DNA of 64,000 bases from Pelobacter seleniigenes DSM 18267 (GTDB lineage Bacteria; Desulfobacterota; Desulfuromonadia; Desulfuromonadales; Geopsychrobacteraceae): NCBI RefSeq assembly GCF_000711225.1, contig NZ_JOMG01000002.1:1438501-1502500 (forward strand), written 5' to 3'. The position numbers and the translations under genes are program-made. The notes under the pieces were generated by a model. That model was given only the letters and a program-made list of their open reading frames with translations. It was not told where the DNA came from and did no database searches. Below, in pieces: positions 1 to 7,860 of this stretch. The number at the start of each line of letters is the position of its first letter. Positions within the stretch are counted from its first letter, which is position 1.

Positions 1-239
1 TCCCCCTGCACCTGCACCGAGGACAGTTTCAACGCGGTGCGCAGGCTTTCAATCCGTTTAAGCTGGCTGTCGACCAGGGCTGAGCGCTTGGCCGCGGCCC
101 GGGCCGCGGTCAGGGCCGCTTCGGTTTGCCGGTGAGCCGTCCGAATATCATTCGTCCCCCAACTGAAGACCGCATAGAGCATCAGGGACAACAGGATAAC
201 AACAGCAAAACCAAGGGCCAGCCGGGTGGCAATTCTCAT
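1..239 (-). CDS. Membrane-anchored sensor or chemoreceptor, N-terminal part only
   Basis: The gene runs off the left edge, so only its first 79 codons are present. Reading leftward from the ATG at 237-239, the product starts MRIATR, continues with a hydrophobic helix (LALGFAVVILLSLMLYAVF, about residues 7-25), then an Ala/Arg/Leu-rich stretch with heptad character (residues 33-75). A short cytoplasmic end, one membrane helix and a long helical extracytoplasmic part are typical of methyl-accepting chemotaxis proteins and of some HAMP-containing kinases. No output domain is visible, so the class cannot be decided. A GGAGTTCCTGCG stretch upstream of the ATG supports the start. It lies downstream of phoU in the same direction, but 377 bp separate them and a candidate Pho box sits in the gap. 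Confidence 0.6.
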   Translation of the reverse strand, partial: MRIATRLALGFAVVILLSLMLYAVFSWGTNDIRTAHRQTEAALTAARAAAKRSALVDSQLKRIESLRTALKLSSVQVQG

Positions 240-302
240 CGCAGGAACTCCAAAACAAAATTTTTAATAGGAAAAGTCGTTCGCAAAACCTTTCGCTATT
301 CA

Positions 303-330
303 TAGACAAGATATGTTTGGAGAATGTTAG
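303..330 (-). promoter_or_regulatory. Weak candidate Pho box before the partial sensor
   Basis: On the minus strand the hexamers CTAACA (325-330) and CAAACA (314-319) are exactly 11 bp apart, and a TATGAAT element that could act as a -10 follows. The site is 64 bp or more upstream of the partial sensor gene at 239. It matches the repeat seen before pstS, phoB and ppk in this window, but with only two units, one of them imperfect. Confidence 0.35.
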
Positions 331-500
331 AACTATTAAATATTTGTCTTTTTCTCAAGAATCCACCTCCGTGCAAAACGATAAAGTACAGTACCGCGAA
401 AGGAAACAAGACGGCAGCGAGTGCCGCCCCGGGAACTGCGCGCAAGCCTGCGGCAAATGGGCTTAGGGTGAGAGACAAACTCGACAGCTTGGAAAGGAAA

Positions 501-559
501 CCGGCAAAGCCCTTAACGGACTTTGCCGGGAATCGACAAGCCACCCCGTCGGGTGGCTT
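501..559. terminator. Two consecutive hairpins downstream of phoU
   Basis: Two perfect inverted repeats stand side by side after the phoU stop: CCGGCAAAG/CTTTGCCGG (501-509 with 521-529) and AAGCCACCC/GGGTGGCTT (538-546 with 551-559, 4-base loop). Neither is followed by a clear T-run in the phoU direction. They may act as a factor-assisted terminator or as an mRNA 3'-end stabiliser of the pst operon. Confidence 0.5.
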
Positions 560-616
560 TAAAAAACCCCTGGTCTGTTCACAAGGATCTTGAGCCAATC
601 AGGTTGCTGCGAGAAC

Positions 617-1276
617 CTACTGAAGGCCGCCGTGACGGATGATCTCGCCTTCGATCTGGTAGACGACATCCTCGGCAATATTGGTTGCCAAATCCGCCAT
701 CCGTTCCAGATAACGGGAAATCGACAGGTAGTAGACCAGCGCATTCAGATGCGTGGTATCCTTGAGGATCGCCTGCTTGACCCGGGCAAAGTTGTCCCGG
801 TGCAGGGTATCGACCTCATCATCCATCATGATGGTCTTCCTGGCCAGCTCGGCATCCTGGCTCATCAGGGAGTCAAGGGATGAGCGAATCATATCCTTGA
901 CCATATCGGCCATTTTCTTGACCTCATAGGGACTCTCGATGCGGTTGGCTCCGCTTAAGTCCTTGGCCCGCTCTGCCACATTGACAGCGAAGTCAGCCAC
1001 CCGCTCCAGATCGTTATTGATCTTGAGCACCGAAACGATAAAGCGCAGATCGTTGGCAACCGGTTGATGCAGGGCGAGCACTTTCAAGCACTCTTCCTCC
1101 AGTTCGATTTCCAGATTGTCAATCTTGCCATCGCCGCTTTTGACCTTGTCCGCGAGCTCAGCGTCGCCGTTGAGTAACGCCATAACGGCCTGCTGAACCC
1201 GTTCTTCAACTTCAGCGCTGAGAATCAATAACCGCCGTTTTAAATTTTCCAGATCCGACTGAATCAATACAGCCAT
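617..1276 (-). CDS. phoU: Phosphate transport regulator PhoU
   Basis: A 219-residue protein of two similar three-helix PhoU repeats. The first half carries the metal-binding signature ENLKRRLLILSAEVEERV and LRFIVSVLKINNDLERVADFAVNVAERA; the second repeats it as LNALVYYLSISRYLERMADLATNIAEDVVY. PhoU is a cytoplasmic protein that couples the Pst transporter to the PhoR kinase and keeps the Pho regulon off when phosphate is plentiful. It is the last gene of the pst operon, 26 bp after pstB. An AAGGACA ribosome site precedes the ATG. Length and architecture are normal for the family. Confidence 0.97.
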   Translation of the reverse strand: MAVLIQSDLENLKRRLLILSAEVEERVQQAVMALLNGDAELADKVKSGDGKIDNLEIELEEECLKVLALHQPVANDLRFIVSVLKINNDLERVADFAVNVAERAKDLSGANRIESPYEVKKMADMVKDMIRSSLDSLMSQDAELARKTIMMDDEVDTLHRDNFARVKQAILKDTTHLNALVYYLSISRYLERMADLATNIAEDVVYQIEGEIIRHGGLQ

Positions 1277-1302
1277 TGTCTTTGTCCTTTCAAATGGTTC
1301 GC

Positions 1303-2079
1303 TTAACCGAAACGTCCGGTAATGTAATCCTCTGTCTGCTTACTGCGTGGTTTGACGAACAGTTGATCGGTCAAACCGAATTCGATGAGATTGCCTTCAA
1401 AGAGGAAGGCGGTGTAATCGGAAACCCGGGCGGCCTGCTGCATGTTGTGGGTAACGATGATGATGGTGAAGTCCTCGCGCAGTTCGCCGATCAGTTCTTC
1501 GACTCGGGCGGTCGATTTGGGGTCAAGAGCACTACAGGGTTCATCCATGAGAATAACCCGCGGGTTGACGGCAATCGCCCGGGCTATACAGAGGCGCTGC
1601 ATCTGGCCGCCGGACAGGCCGAGGGCACTCTCATTCAGGCGGTCCTTGACTTCATCCCAAAGCGCGGCCCCTTTCAGGGACGTCTCGACCCGCTCGTCAA
1701 GCAGGGTCTTGTCCGATTCCCCGGCGATCCGCAAGCCGTAGATGACATTTTCGTAAATCGATTTGGGGAAAGGGTTCGACTTCTGAAAAACCATCCCCAC
1801 CCGACGGCGCAGTTCGATGATATCGGTACTGCGGTCATAAATATTTTCCCCGTCCAGCAGAACCTCGCCTTCGACCCGGCAGCCGTCGATGAGATCGTTC
1901 ATACGATTGAAGCAGCGCAGCAAGGTACTCTTTCCGCAGCCGGACGGCCCGATCAGGGCAGTCACCTGCTTTTCCGGAAAGCTGAGATCAATGCCATGCA
2001 GTGCCCGCGCGTTTCCGGGGTAGAAAAAGCGCAGGTTATTGACCTGGACAATGGGGTTTTCTATCTTCACTTCTTTCAT
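1303..2079 (-). CDS. pstB: Phosphate ABC transporter ATPase PstB
   Basis: A 258-residue ABC ATPase. Visible motifs are Walker [10 protein letters not shown] near residue 43, the Q-loop in [19 protein letters not shown], signature LSGGQMQRL, Walker [13 protein letters not shown] and the switch histidine in [21 protein letters not shown] and [13 protein letters not shown] are characteristic of PstB. It powers high-affinity phosphate import through PstC and PstA in the inner membrane. It lies 15 bp after pstA and 26 bp before phoU, in one operon expected to be switched on by PhoB. Confidence 0.98.
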   Translation of the reverse strand: MKEVKIENPIVQVNNLRFFYPGNARALHGIDLSFPEKQVTALIGPSGCGKSTLLRCFNRMNDLIDGCRVEGEVLLDGENIYDRSTDIIELRRRVGMVFQKSNPFPKSIYENVIYGLRIAGESDKTLLDERVETSLKGAALWDEVKDRLNESALGLSGGQMQRLCIARAIAVNPRVILMDEPCSALDPKSTARVEELIGELREDFTIIIVTHNMQQAARVSDYTAFLFEGNLIEFGLTDQLFVKPRSKQTEDYITGRFG

Positions 2080-2094
2080 GGTTCTATGGCTCTC

Positions 2095-3705
2095 CTAGAA
2101 AGTTCCAAAAGTATAACGCTTTTTCATCTTATTGCGCAGGCGGATAGCGACACTGCTCATCAGCAGCACGATCATCACCAACAGTAAGGTGGTGACAAAA
2201 ACCATCGGCTTGGCTGCCTCGACATTGGGCGATTGAAAACCGATGTCGTAAATATGAAAGCCGAGGTGCATGAACTTGCGCTCCAGGTGCAGGAAGGGGA
2301 AGTGCCCGTCGATGGGCAGCGCCGGGGCCAGTTTGACCACCCCGGTGATCATTAACGGCGCCACCTCGCCGGCCGCCCGGGCCATGGCCAGGATCAGCCC
2401 GGTCATGATCCCCGGTGAGGCCATGGGCAGCAGGATCCGCACCAGGGTCTGGAATTTGGTCGCTCCCAGGGCATAAGAGCCCTCACGCATTTCCCGAGGG
2501 ATCGCGCCAAGGGCCTCTTCGGTGGAGACGATCACCACCGGCACGGTCAACAGGGCCAGGGTCAGACTGGCCCAGAGCAGTCCGCCGGTGCCGAAGGTTG
2601 GGGTCGGCAGCCGTTCCGGAAAAAACAGGGTGTCTATGGTGTGACCGATGCCGTAGATGAAAAAGCCGAGTCCGAAGATTCCGTAGACGATGGACGGAAT
2701 ACCGGCCAGGTTGTTAACCGCGATGCGGACAATGCGCACCAGGAGACCTTCCTTGGCGTATTCGCGCAGGTAGATGGCGGCGATAACCCCAAGGGGAAAA
2801 CTGAACAGGCTCATGACAAAAATCAGCATGATCGTGCCGAAGATGGCCGGAAACAGGCCACCCTCGGTGTTCGATTCGCGGGGTTGTCCGACAAACAGTT
2901 CCACCAGTTTCTTGAGATAAAACAAAGATTTATCGAGTTTACTCATCTGGTTGGGCGCATAGGCCTGGACGATATCGGCCAGGACCACTTCTTTTTCCTG
3001 GCCGTTGGCATCGACAAACAGGGCCTTGGCCTGGCGGATTTTGGCGGTTCTGCTGGTCTGCACCTCGATCAGGTTGGAGAATTCGCTTTTCAGGCCCTGC
3101 TGTTCCTGAATGGCCTCGATGCGGTCAGGATCATTCTCGGGGACTTTGTTGTAATCGTACTTGAGCAGTTCAAGGCGTATTTGCTCCATCCGGTAGCTGA
3201 TATCTTTGAGCTTGCCATCCAGCTCGGACAGATCTCCTTTTTCCTTGGCCACCGTCTCCAGGGACTGTTGCAGACCGGCCAGGGTGGCAGACGCCGGATG
3301 ACCGGCAGGGGGCTGGAGTGATTTCAGAAACCCGTAAAAATCGCCATGTTCGACCCGCTCCAGGGCAAGGACATTGGCCGGGGTATCCTCGCTGACGATC
3401 TGCGCCTCATCAATCCAGCGAAAATCAAGGCCGTAGAGATCCCGGTTGGCGATCTTGTACTGGCGGCGCAGTCCGCTCTCATCCGCGGTCGGGATGGTCT
3501 GGATCAGCTGACCAACCAGGCGGCTGCCGTTTTTAAGCTGCAGTTCCTGCAGATCGGAGGGCCAGAAGACTCCCAGTCCGTTGACCATAATCACGATCAA
3601 TAGCACGATGGCGCTGAGCAGAGTCACGGATAAAGCGGCTGCCGAAAGCCAGACCATCGGCTCGCCGACCCGCCAGTATTTGTTCATTTCCTTGGTTTTG
3701 CCCAT
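2095..3705 (-). CDS. pstA: Phosphate ABC transporter permease PstA, long form
   Basis: A 536-residue permease, almost twice the usual length of about 290. The first membrane helix (about 18-42) is followed by some 240 residues of extracytoplasmic sequence including a predicted coiled coil (about 140-225, rich in E, K, L and Q). The transporter core then begins with IFGTIMLIFVMSLFSFPLGV. The cytoplasmic EAA loop that contacts PstB is clear: EALGAIPREMREGSYALGA followed by ILLPMASPGI. The long N-terminal insert is known from proteobacterial long-form PstA. An AGAGGA site precedes the ATG, and the start lies 8 bp after the pstC stop. Confidence 0.95.
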   Translation of the reverse strand: MGKTKEMNKYWRVGEPMVWLSAAALSVTLLSAIVLLIVIMVNGLGVFWPSDLQELQLKNGSRLVGQLIQTIPTADESGLRRQYKIANRDLYGLDFRWIDEAQIVSEDTPANVLALERVEHGDFYGFLKSLQPPAGHPASATLAGLQQSLETVAKEKGDLSELDGKLKDISYRMEQIRLELLKYDYNKVPENDPDRIEAIQEQQGLKSEFSNLIEVQTSRTAKIRQAKALFVDANGQEKEVVLADIVQAYAPNQMSKLDKSLFYLKKLVELFVGQPRESNTEGGLFPAIFGTIMLIFVMSLFSFPLGVIAAIYLREYAKEGLLVRIVRIAVNNLAGIPSIVYGIFGLGFFIYGIGHTIDTLFFPERLPTPTFGTGGLLWASLTLALLTVPVVIVSTEEALGAIPREMREGSYALGATKFQTLVRILLPMASPGIMTGLILAMARAAGEVAPLMITGVVKLAPALPIDGHFPFLHLERKFMHLGFHIYDIGFQSPNVEAAKPMVFVTTLLLVMIVLLMSSVAIRLRNKMKKRYTFGTF

Positions 3706-3713
3706 AATATCCT

Positions 3714-5939
3714 CTAAAAACGACCGTACTTGGCCCGCAGACGTTGGCGGACAATCTCGGCAACGGTATTGACCACAAAGGTCATCAAAAACAGAATCAC
3801 GGCCGAAAGAAACAGGGTCCGGTACAGGGAGCCGTCCACCGGCGCTTCCGGTATTTCCACTGCGATATTCGCCGACAGCGGCCGCATCCCGTTAAAAATA
3901 CTCCAGTCCATGATAGCGGTGTTGCCGGTGGCCATCAACACGATCATGGTCTCCCCGACCGCCCGGCCGAAGCCGATCATGGTGCCGGCAAAAATACCCG
4001 GGCTGGCCGAGGGTAGAATCACCCGCCAAACCGTTTGCCAACGGCTGGCGCCGAGGGCCAGAGAGGCCGCCTTGAGACTCGGCGGAACATTGGAGAGGGA
4101 ATCTTCGGCAATGGTGAAAATAATCGGAATCACCGCAAAGCCCATGGCAAAGGCGATAATGATACAGTTACGCGGGTCGTAGCGGATTCCGGCTTCGCTG
4201 AACAGCCACTGCTTGAGGTTGCCGTTAAACAGCCAGTGTTCAAGACCCGAACCCAGCACCGCGGCAAAGGCCACGGTCATAATCAGCACCGGCGCTACAG
4301 CCAGGAATTCATAACCGCGCTCGACCCGTTTCAGCGGCTCGATTTTACGGGCCGCCTGCCAAATGGCAATGCTGACCATGAGCGCCGCAGGGATCAGAAT
4401 CAGGCTCAGGAACATGGAGCCCAGGGAGCGCTCGATGAGCGGCGCCAGCCACAGGGCGGCCAGGAAACCGATGATAACCGTCGGCACCGCGGCCATCACC
4501 TCCACTGCCGGCTTGATAATCCCCTTGAATTTAGGGCGTGCGAACTGACTGGTGTAAATGGCTCCGAAGATCGCCAGCGGCAACGCGAAAAGCATGGCGT
4601 AAAAGGTCCCCTTGAGGGTGCCGAAAATCAGCGGGGTCAGGCTCAGTTTGGCCTCGTAATCATCGGTTCCGGAAGAGGACTGCCAGACATAATCCGGCGC
4701 CGGATAGCCTTCGTACCAGACTTTGCCGAACAAGGTCTTGAGACTGATTTCGGGATGCGGGATATGCAGCGACCAGACCGCCATATGTCCCTGCCGGGTC
4801 AGGCCGATCAGACCATCGCCACGGACACTTAAAGCAAAATCGCTGATAGTCTGGGGATGCTTGATCGCCCCCAGAAAGCGTTCACTGGTCATGTGACTGA
4901 TCTGGATACCGTCATCGGCATAGCTGATCACCGACTTGTCATGGAGGGTCGGAATGATCCTGCGGATCGGTCCGCTATGCCCTTTAAGATTATGGATTCT
5001 GGTCAGCTTCCATCCGTTGTCCGGGTCGCGCACGGTAAACCAGGTGGTCAAATGTCCTGCGCTGTCACCCACGGCCAGGGAAACCCCACCGTAGACCATG
5101 GCCAGGGCGGTAATTTTCCGGTTATCCGCAAAGGCCCGGGTGGTTTCCTCCAGAACCGGCTCATCGATGTCTTCCAGATTCCAGCGCAAAATTTCACCCT
5201 GGTCGGTTCCGGCAAACAGCTTGGTGCCGGCCGTGTTCATGGTCAGTGCGGTGATCTTGCCGGCCGCATCGTTGTCGAGCTGGTAGGTTTTCTCGACCTC
5301 CTCGGTCGCCCCCAACAAGGATTCCTGCTCTTCAACCATCACCAACTGCAGGGTGCCGTCCCTCCGCAGGTCAACCCGCACCCGGCGACCATCTTCATTC
5401 ACCCGCGCCAGCGATGTCTGCGGCAGACCGTCGGCCGGCGCCGGAAAGTCGGCAAGATGGACAATTTTGTGGTGAATGCTGCGCTTATTGCCGTTCTGTT
5501 CATCAAAAAACGGGAAGAACTTGACCTCTTCCACGGTCAGACTGCCGTCATTCCAGAGCAGAACATGATTGAGGCGCCCATAAGTGTCCACCGCGACCGG
5601 TTGGGTTGCGGCGGAATCCCGGTTCAGCTGAAAACTGTCCAGCGTGGCACCGTTCTTGAGATTAAAAAAGCGGGCCGTTCCGGTTTTGTCGATGGCGTAG
5701 CCGGTTTCCCGGTATTCATCGATGCCGACCGCCATCACCTTGGCGGGATCGGTGTCTCCAGAGACTTGAAAATCCGCAACCAGGCGGATTTCAGACGAGC
5801 CGAACAGCGGCAGGGCAACTTTGGCGATCAGAATCAGAATGAAAATGACGCTGAAAATGATCGCCATCCCACCGACGGTAATAACCCACTTGGCGATCCG
5901 GTCATTCCGCTTGATTTTTTTAAGAAAGGCTGGATTCAT
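3714..5939 (-). CDS. pstC: Phosphate ABC transporter permease PstC, long form with beta-propeller-like insert
   Basis: A 741-residue permease against about 300 in the short form. I use the ATG at 5937-5939 (MNPAFLKKIKRN), which is preceded by an AAGGTGA ribosome site; an upstream in-frame start would add 14 residues that fall in the intergenic hairpin. After one membrane helix (about 17-40) comes roughly 370 residues with recurring short WD40-like strands (for example TKLFAGTDQGEILRWNLED), which looks like an extracytoplasmic beta-propeller. The permease core starts around residue 445 (LIFGTLKGTFYAMLFALPLA) and carries an EAA loop (SLKAASLALGASRWQ). Such inserts occur in other long-form PstC proteins; what they bind is unknown to me. 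Confidence 0.95.
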   Translation of the reverse strand: MNPAFLKKIKRNDRIAKWVITVGGMAIIFSVIFILILIAKVALPLFGSSEIRLVADFQVSGDTDPAKVMAVGIDEYRETGYAIDKTGTARFFNLKNGATLDSFQLNRDSAATQPVAVDTYGRLNHVLLWNDGSLTVEEVKFFPFFDEQNGNKRSIHHKIVHLADFPAPADGLPQTSLARVNEDGRRVRVDLRRDGTLQLVMVEEQESLLGATEEVEKTYQLDNDAAGKITALTMNTAGTKLFAGTDQGEILRWNLEDIDEPVLEETTRAFADNRKITALAMVYGGVSLAVGDSAGHLTTWFTVRDPDNGWKLTRIHNLKGHSGPIRRIIPTLHDKSVISYADDGIQISHMTSERFLGAIKHPQTISDFALSVRGDGLIGLTRQGHMAVWSLHIPHPEISLKTLFGKVWYEGYPAPDYVWQSSSGTDDYEAKLSLTPLIFGTLKGTFYAMLFALPLAIFGAIYTSQFARPKFKGIIKPAVEVMAAVPTVIIGFLAALWLAPLIERSLGSMFLSLILIPAALMVSIAIWQAARKIEPLKRVERGYEFLAVAPVLIMTVAFAAVLGSGLEHWLFNGNLKQWLFSEAGIRYDPRNCIIIAFAMGFAVIPIIFTIAEDSLSNVPPSLKAASLALGASRWQTVWRVILPSASPGIFAGTMIGFGRAVGETMIVLMATGNTAIMDWSIFNGMRPLSANIAVEIPEAPVDGSLYRTLFLSAVILFLMTFVVNTVAEIVRQRLRAKYGRF

Positions 5940-5965
5940 ATCTCTCACATCACCTTGACGCAACA

Positions 5966-5999
5966 ACAAGCCCTGCCCCAAAACAGGGACAGGGCTTGT
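5966..5999. other. Intercistronic hairpin between pstS and pstC
   Basis: ACAAGCCCTGCCCC (5966-5979) pairs with GGGACAGGGCTTGT (5986-5999) with a single mismatch. There is no T-run after it in the direction of transcription. Between the abundant binding protein and the permease genes, such a hairpin typically protects the 3' end of the upstream message and lowers expression of the permeases. That role is inferred. Confidence 0.65.
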
Positions 6000-6036
6000 C
6001 GGTTGAACAGGTTATCAAATAACCTTTCCCGGCCGC

Positions 6037-7026
6037 TCAGTCAATCAGAGCCAGCTGTTTTTTGGCAACAGCTGCGGGCAATGGCAGGAAGCCGTCCTTG
6101 ACCACAACTTCTTGACCTTCTTTGGACAGGACATACGTGATGAATTCTTTAACCAGAGTCGGCAGGGGCTTGTTCGGCTCTTTGACGACGTTGATGTAAA
6201 GCATCCGCCCGAGGGGGTACTTGCCGCTCAGCACATTGTCGTAGTTCGGTTGGTAAGCGGTTTCACCGTCTTTGTCCGAAATGGGCAGGGCATGGACACC
6301 GGAAGTGACATAACCCATACCGGAGTAGCCGATGCCGCCTTTATCTTCGGTGACACCCAGAACCACCGAGGCGTTACCCGGTTGCTCTTTGACGGTGTCC
6401 TTGTAGTCGCCTTTTTCCAGAGTGTGCTCTTTGAAGAAACCGTACGTGCCGGAAGCTGAGTTACGACCGTAGAGGCTGATCGGCATATTGGCCCAGTCGC
6501 CGCCCAGGCCGAGCTGACCCCAGGTGGTGATGTCTTCAGCGGCGCCACGCTTGCGGGTTTTGGAGAAGATTGCATCAACCTGAGTCATCGACAATTGTTT
6601 CAGGGTATTGTCCTTGTTGACGAACACGGCCAGGGCATCCAGAGCGACGCCGATGGTGGTGGGTTTGAAGCCGTATTTGGATTCAAAAGCCTGGATTTCT
6701 TTATTCTTCATTTTCCGGGACATGGGACCGAGCTGGCTGGTGCCTTCGATCAGCGCCGGCGGAGCGGTACTGGAGCCTTTGCCTTCGATCTGGATATTGA
6801 CGTTGGGATACTTTTTACGGAATCCTTCCGCCCAGAACGTCATCATGTTGTTCAGGGTATCGGAACCGACGCTGCTCAGGTTACCGGCAACCCCTTCAAC
6901 CTTGACGTAATCGGACAGGTTGACATCAACCTTGATGGGGGCGGCAAACAGAGCCCCTGCCGAAGTGGTCAGCAGGACCAGTGTCAGGGCCAGGCCCTTG
7001 GAAAAAATGCTCAGACGCTTGTTCAT
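6037..7026 (-). CDS. pstS: Periplasmic phosphate-binding protein PstS
   Basis: A 329-residue secreted protein starting MNKRLSIFSKG, with a hydrophobic signal (about residues 9-28) ending ALFAAP. The start at 7024-7026 has GGAGATC eight bases upstream and is preferred over an in-frame start 63 bp further out. Phosphate-binding loops are visible: SVGSDTLNNMM near residue 52, EGKGSSTAPPALIEGTSQLGPMS split across residues 80-105, and RNSASGTYGFF near 210. PstS delivers phosphate to PstCAB. It is the first and usually most abundant product of the operon; the hairpin after it and the Pho box before it fit that. Confidence 0.97.
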   Translation of the reverse strand: MNKRLSIFSKGLALTLVLLTTSAGALFAAPIKVDVNLSDYVKVEGVAGNLSSVGSDTLNNMMTFWAEGFRKKYPNVNIQIEGKGSSTAPPALIEGTSQLGPMSRKMKNKEIQAFESKYGFKPTTIGVALDALAVFVNKDNTLKQLSMTQVDAIFSKTRKRGAAEDITTWGQLGLGGDWANMPISLYGRNSASGTYGFFKEHTLEKGDYKDTVKEQPGNASVVLGVTEDKGGIGYSGMGYVTSGVHALPISDKDGETAYQPNYDNVLSGKYPLGRMLYINVVKEPNKPLPTLVKEFITYVLSKEGQEVVVKDGFLPLPAAVAKKQLALID

Positions 7027-7103
7027 AATGATTGATCTCCTTTTAATATCGACATGAAAATAATCTTCGTTGCTAACAATTGCGGGCAAAAATGCACTCC
7101 CTT

Positions 7104-7131
7104 TGTTAGGTTTATGTTAGCAACGTGTGAG
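7104..7131 (-). promoter_or_regulatory. Candidate Pho box of the pst operon
   Basis: Reading toward pstS, three hexamers stand exactly 11 bp apart: CTCACA (7126-7131), CTAACA (7115-7120), CTAACA (7104-7109). The 11-bp periodicity is that of PhoB/PhoP binding sites. The site ends 77 bp before the pstS ATG. An almost identical array lies before phoB and a two-unit version before ppk in this window. The middle unit also forms an 11-bp inverted repeat with 7068-7078 (CGTTGCTAACA / TGTTAGCAACG). Confidence 0.7.
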
Positions 7132-7445
7132 AACTCTACTAACCCGGTCAATTTTTCGTTTTTCTTTTTCACCTCCCAGAATCCGGACTGCCCCTCTTGT
7201 ACTTCCCTGTTCAGAAGGCCCTCTTGTCTCAACAAACTGTTAGGCGATTATCAGGGTTGGATTAGAGTTCAGTTCAGGATCCGCCCCTTGGCAACCCCAG
7301 CAAAGGCGGCGAACAGGATCGCTGCTCCAGGCAGAACTTATCGGTTCCTAACCCTTTGCTTATCGGGATTGAACAGTCCCCCGGGAAAATGACTTAATTG
7401 ATTTGACCAAGAACAGCTCTACAGCCAAAGACAGGAATTTTATTT
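7132..7445. other. Intergenic region, no gene seen
   Basis: This stretch separates pstS from the divergent small gene at 7446. Apart from the Pho box at its left edge I see no convincing coding frame, RNA gene or terminator. The promoter for the gene at 7446 should lie near its right end but no clear -35/-10 pair can be picked. Confidence 0.5.
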
Positions 7446-7814
7446 ATGAAGGAAATTGAACATCTGGATACGGACATTATCAACGAAATGCCGCGGGAGG
7501 CGATTCGCGAATTGCTCGAACTGGTGGAACGTGCGCCCATTGAAATCGCCAGCAGCAGCCGGCCGGGCCTGACCCTGCATCAGGTTCTCGATGCTTTTGA
7601 CAACGAATTCCTGCTCGGGCAGATCCTCGACCCGCAGGCCGAAGTCGCCCTTAACGGCAAACGCGCCTTCGCCAGGATGACCGGGGACGAACCGGAGCGC
7701 TCCCTGGCCTGGGCCTGCGCAAAAATCTTTCTGCAGGCGGAGGACTGTTTCATCAAACTGAAAATTATCAACCTGCTGGCCCGTGAGCAGTGCCAGCAGG
7801 CCCGGGTCGCCTGA
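7446..7814 (+). CDS. Small cytoplasmic protein of unknown function
   Basis: A 122-residue protein, not recognised. It has no signal peptide or membrane helix and reads as largely alpha-helical and acidic at the start (MKEIEHLDTDIINEMP). It has three cysteines near the C-terminus (AWACAKIFLQAEDCF and EQCQQA). The ATG is preceded by ACAGGAATTTT, a plausible ribosome site. Codon use resembles its neighbours. It is transcribed away from pstS and converges with the trans-sulfuration gene 46 bp away. No function is proposed. Confidence 0.7.
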   Translation: MKEIEHLDTDIINEMPREAIRELLELVERAPIEIASSSRPGLTLHQVLDAFDNEFLLGQILDPQAEVALNGKRAFARMTGDEPERSLAWACAKIFLQAEDCFIKLKIINLLAREQCQQARVA

Positions 7815-7860
7815 ACGATCCATGTACCCGGTCACGGCAGGCGGGACCAGACAGCTACCG

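Noticed and set aside
324-593. Open frames on both strands between the partial sensor and phoU
   Set aside because: They run through the hairpins at 501-559, lack ribosome sites and read as low-complexity.
4035-4832. Long plus-strand frames antisense to pstC and pstA
   Set aside because: They mirror the codon bias of the real minus-strand genes and have no start signals.
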